Part shown: positions 63,236 to 64,000 of the stretch, in pieces
How positions within the stretch are numbered: the stretch's first letter is position 1
Layout: each line of letters begins with the position of its first letter
Assembly: GCA_965248545.1 (NCBI GenBank)
Contig: OZ252110.1
Span: 3,100,001-3,164,000, forward strand
Origin: Alteromonas_E sp965248545
GTDB lineage: Bacteria; Pseudomonadota; Gammaproteobacteria; Enterobacterales; Alteromonadaceae
Direction: 5' to 3'
DNA: 64,000 nt
Notes under the pieces: model-generated
The model's database searches: none
The model's input: only the letters and a program-made list of their open reading frames with translations
What the model was told of the DNA's origin: nothing
Made by a program: the position numbers and the translations under genes

Positions 63236-64000
63236 TAGTAGTCATCTCCTAATACATTGATTACGTGCGCTAAGTCTTTGTCACCACGCCCAGAAAGGTT
63301 AAGTACAATAATGGTTTCATCCTCGGCTTCATCTGCCATATTTAGCGCGTGAGCGAGTGCATGCGATGATTCTAGTGCTGGGATTATACCTTCTTTACGG
63401 GCTAACAATTTGAAAGCATTCAGTGCTTCTTCATCGGTAACGGCAACATATTCAGCTCGACCGATATCGGCCAAGTACGCGTGTTGAGGCCCAACGGCTG
63501 GATAGTCCAGCCCTGCAGACACTGAATAAGATTCTTCGATCTGACCATCTTTGTCTTGCATTATGTAACTGTATGCACCATGCAAGATGCCTTTTGAGCC
63601 CGTGCAGATGGCTGCTCCGTGATCTTTGGTATGAATGCCTTTACCCGCAGGCTCAACACCGACCAACCTCACAGATGGGTCATCGATAAAGTCAGCAAAC
63701 ATGCCAATCGCATTTGAGCCACCACCGACACACGCTACTACCGCGTCAGGCAAACGGCCTTCTTTTTCCATGATTTGTGCTCTGGTTTCCTCGCCAATCA
63801 TACGATGATACTCGCGCACGATGGTTGGAAAAGGGTGGGGGCCAGCGGCTGTCCCAAGCAGGTAGTGGGCTTTGTCATAATTTGCAGACCAGTCGCGCAT
63901 TGCTTCATTTACGGCGTCTTTTAGCGTGCCAGAACCCGAATTTACCGGGATAACTTCAGCGCCCATCAAACGCATTCTAAATACATTCGGCGCTTGGCGC
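63235..64000 (-). CDS. trpB: Tryptophan synthase beta chain, C-terminal part (partial)
   Basis: About 255 residues of TrpB; the start and the PLP-lysine region lie beyond the right edge of the window. The visible frame begins RQAPNVFRMRLMGAEVIPVN and contains the PLP phosphate-binding loop CVGGGSNAIGM, the monovalent-cation region (SAGLDYPAVGPQHAYL), and the terminal SGRGDKDL. It condenses indole with serine to give tryptophan. The stop overlaps the trpA start by one base. Confidence 0.97.
   Translation of the reverse strand, partial: RQAPNVFRMRLMGAEVIPVNSGSGTLKDAVNEAMRDWSANYDKAHYLLGTAAGPHPFPTIVREYHRMIGEETRAQIMEKEGRLPDAVVACVGGGSNAIGMFADFIDDPSVRLVGVEPAGKGIHTKDHGAAICTGSKGILHGAYSYIMQDKDGQIEESYSVSAGLDYPAVGPQHAYLADIGRAEYVAVTDEEALNAFKLLARKEGIIPALESSHALAHALNMADEAEDETIIVLNLSGRGDKDLAHVINVLGDDY

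Overview
The window looks like ordinary chromosome from a marine gammaproteobacterium, most likely in or near the Alteromonadales. The evidence is the close similarity of AsnS, BioABFCD, FolX, YciI and TrpAB to enterobacterial-type proteins, combined with marine-type families: lone periplasmic solute-binding proteins, GlyGly-CTERM surface proteins, many c-di-GMP and two-component genes, and a class II DAHP synthase. I saw no phage, insertion sequence, integrase or CRISPR array. The genus cannot be fixed from this sequence alone.

Layout. 1-3.7 kb: the 3' end of a probable hydantoinase B gene, an isochorismatase-family amidase, a methyltransferase, a lone solute-binding protein and a secreted beta-propeller. 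3.7-12.7 kb (minus strand): an RND efflux pump with its adaptor, then pqiABC with a diguanylate cyclase joined to the operon end. 12.8-15.6 kb: a response regulator and asnS. 16.1-21.4 kb: the biotin genes, bioA divergent from bioBFCD across a BirA operator. 21.4-25.9 kb: pepE, a low-molecular-weight tyrosine phosphatase, btuCD and class II aroG. 26-32.4 kb: a membrane protein, a PadR regulator with a membrane partner and twin palindromic operators, an Atm1-type ABC exporter, yebE, and moaA behind a molybdenum-cofactor riboswitch. 32.4-39 kb: a receiver-TPR protein without the usual phospho-aspartate, a PilJ-type hybrid kinase, an MscS channel and a second lone solute-binding protein.

39-45.1 kb is a tRNA-rich block: two tRNA-Val(UAC) genes on the minus strand, trailed by repeats that carry the tRNA 3' end; a DUF1800/DUF1501 pair; gltX; then tRNA-Ala(GGC) and two tRNA-Glu(UUC) in one operon. 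Each tRNA-Glu is preceded by a duplicated spacer and by a hairpin whose second strand runs into the tRNA. The hairpins differ in sequence but keep the same pairing. The val-gltX-ala order matches the E. coli gltX locus.

45.3-56.6 kb: an AraC/HDOD fusion regulator, dusC, a 1420-residue secreted metalloprotease with calcium-binding repeats and a GlyGly-CTERM tail, and tesA divergent from ybbAP-like ABC genes. 56.6-64 kb: yfcH-folX, an AI-2E family membrane protein, a PhoPQ-like pair with a PepSY protein, arfB, yciI, trpA and the 3' part of trpB.

Most genes are housekeeping. The signals I rank highest are the covarying hairpins before the tRNA-Glu genes, the tRNA-3'-end repeats behind tRNA-Val, the PadR/membrane-protein module with its paired palindromes, and the AraC-HDOD fusion.
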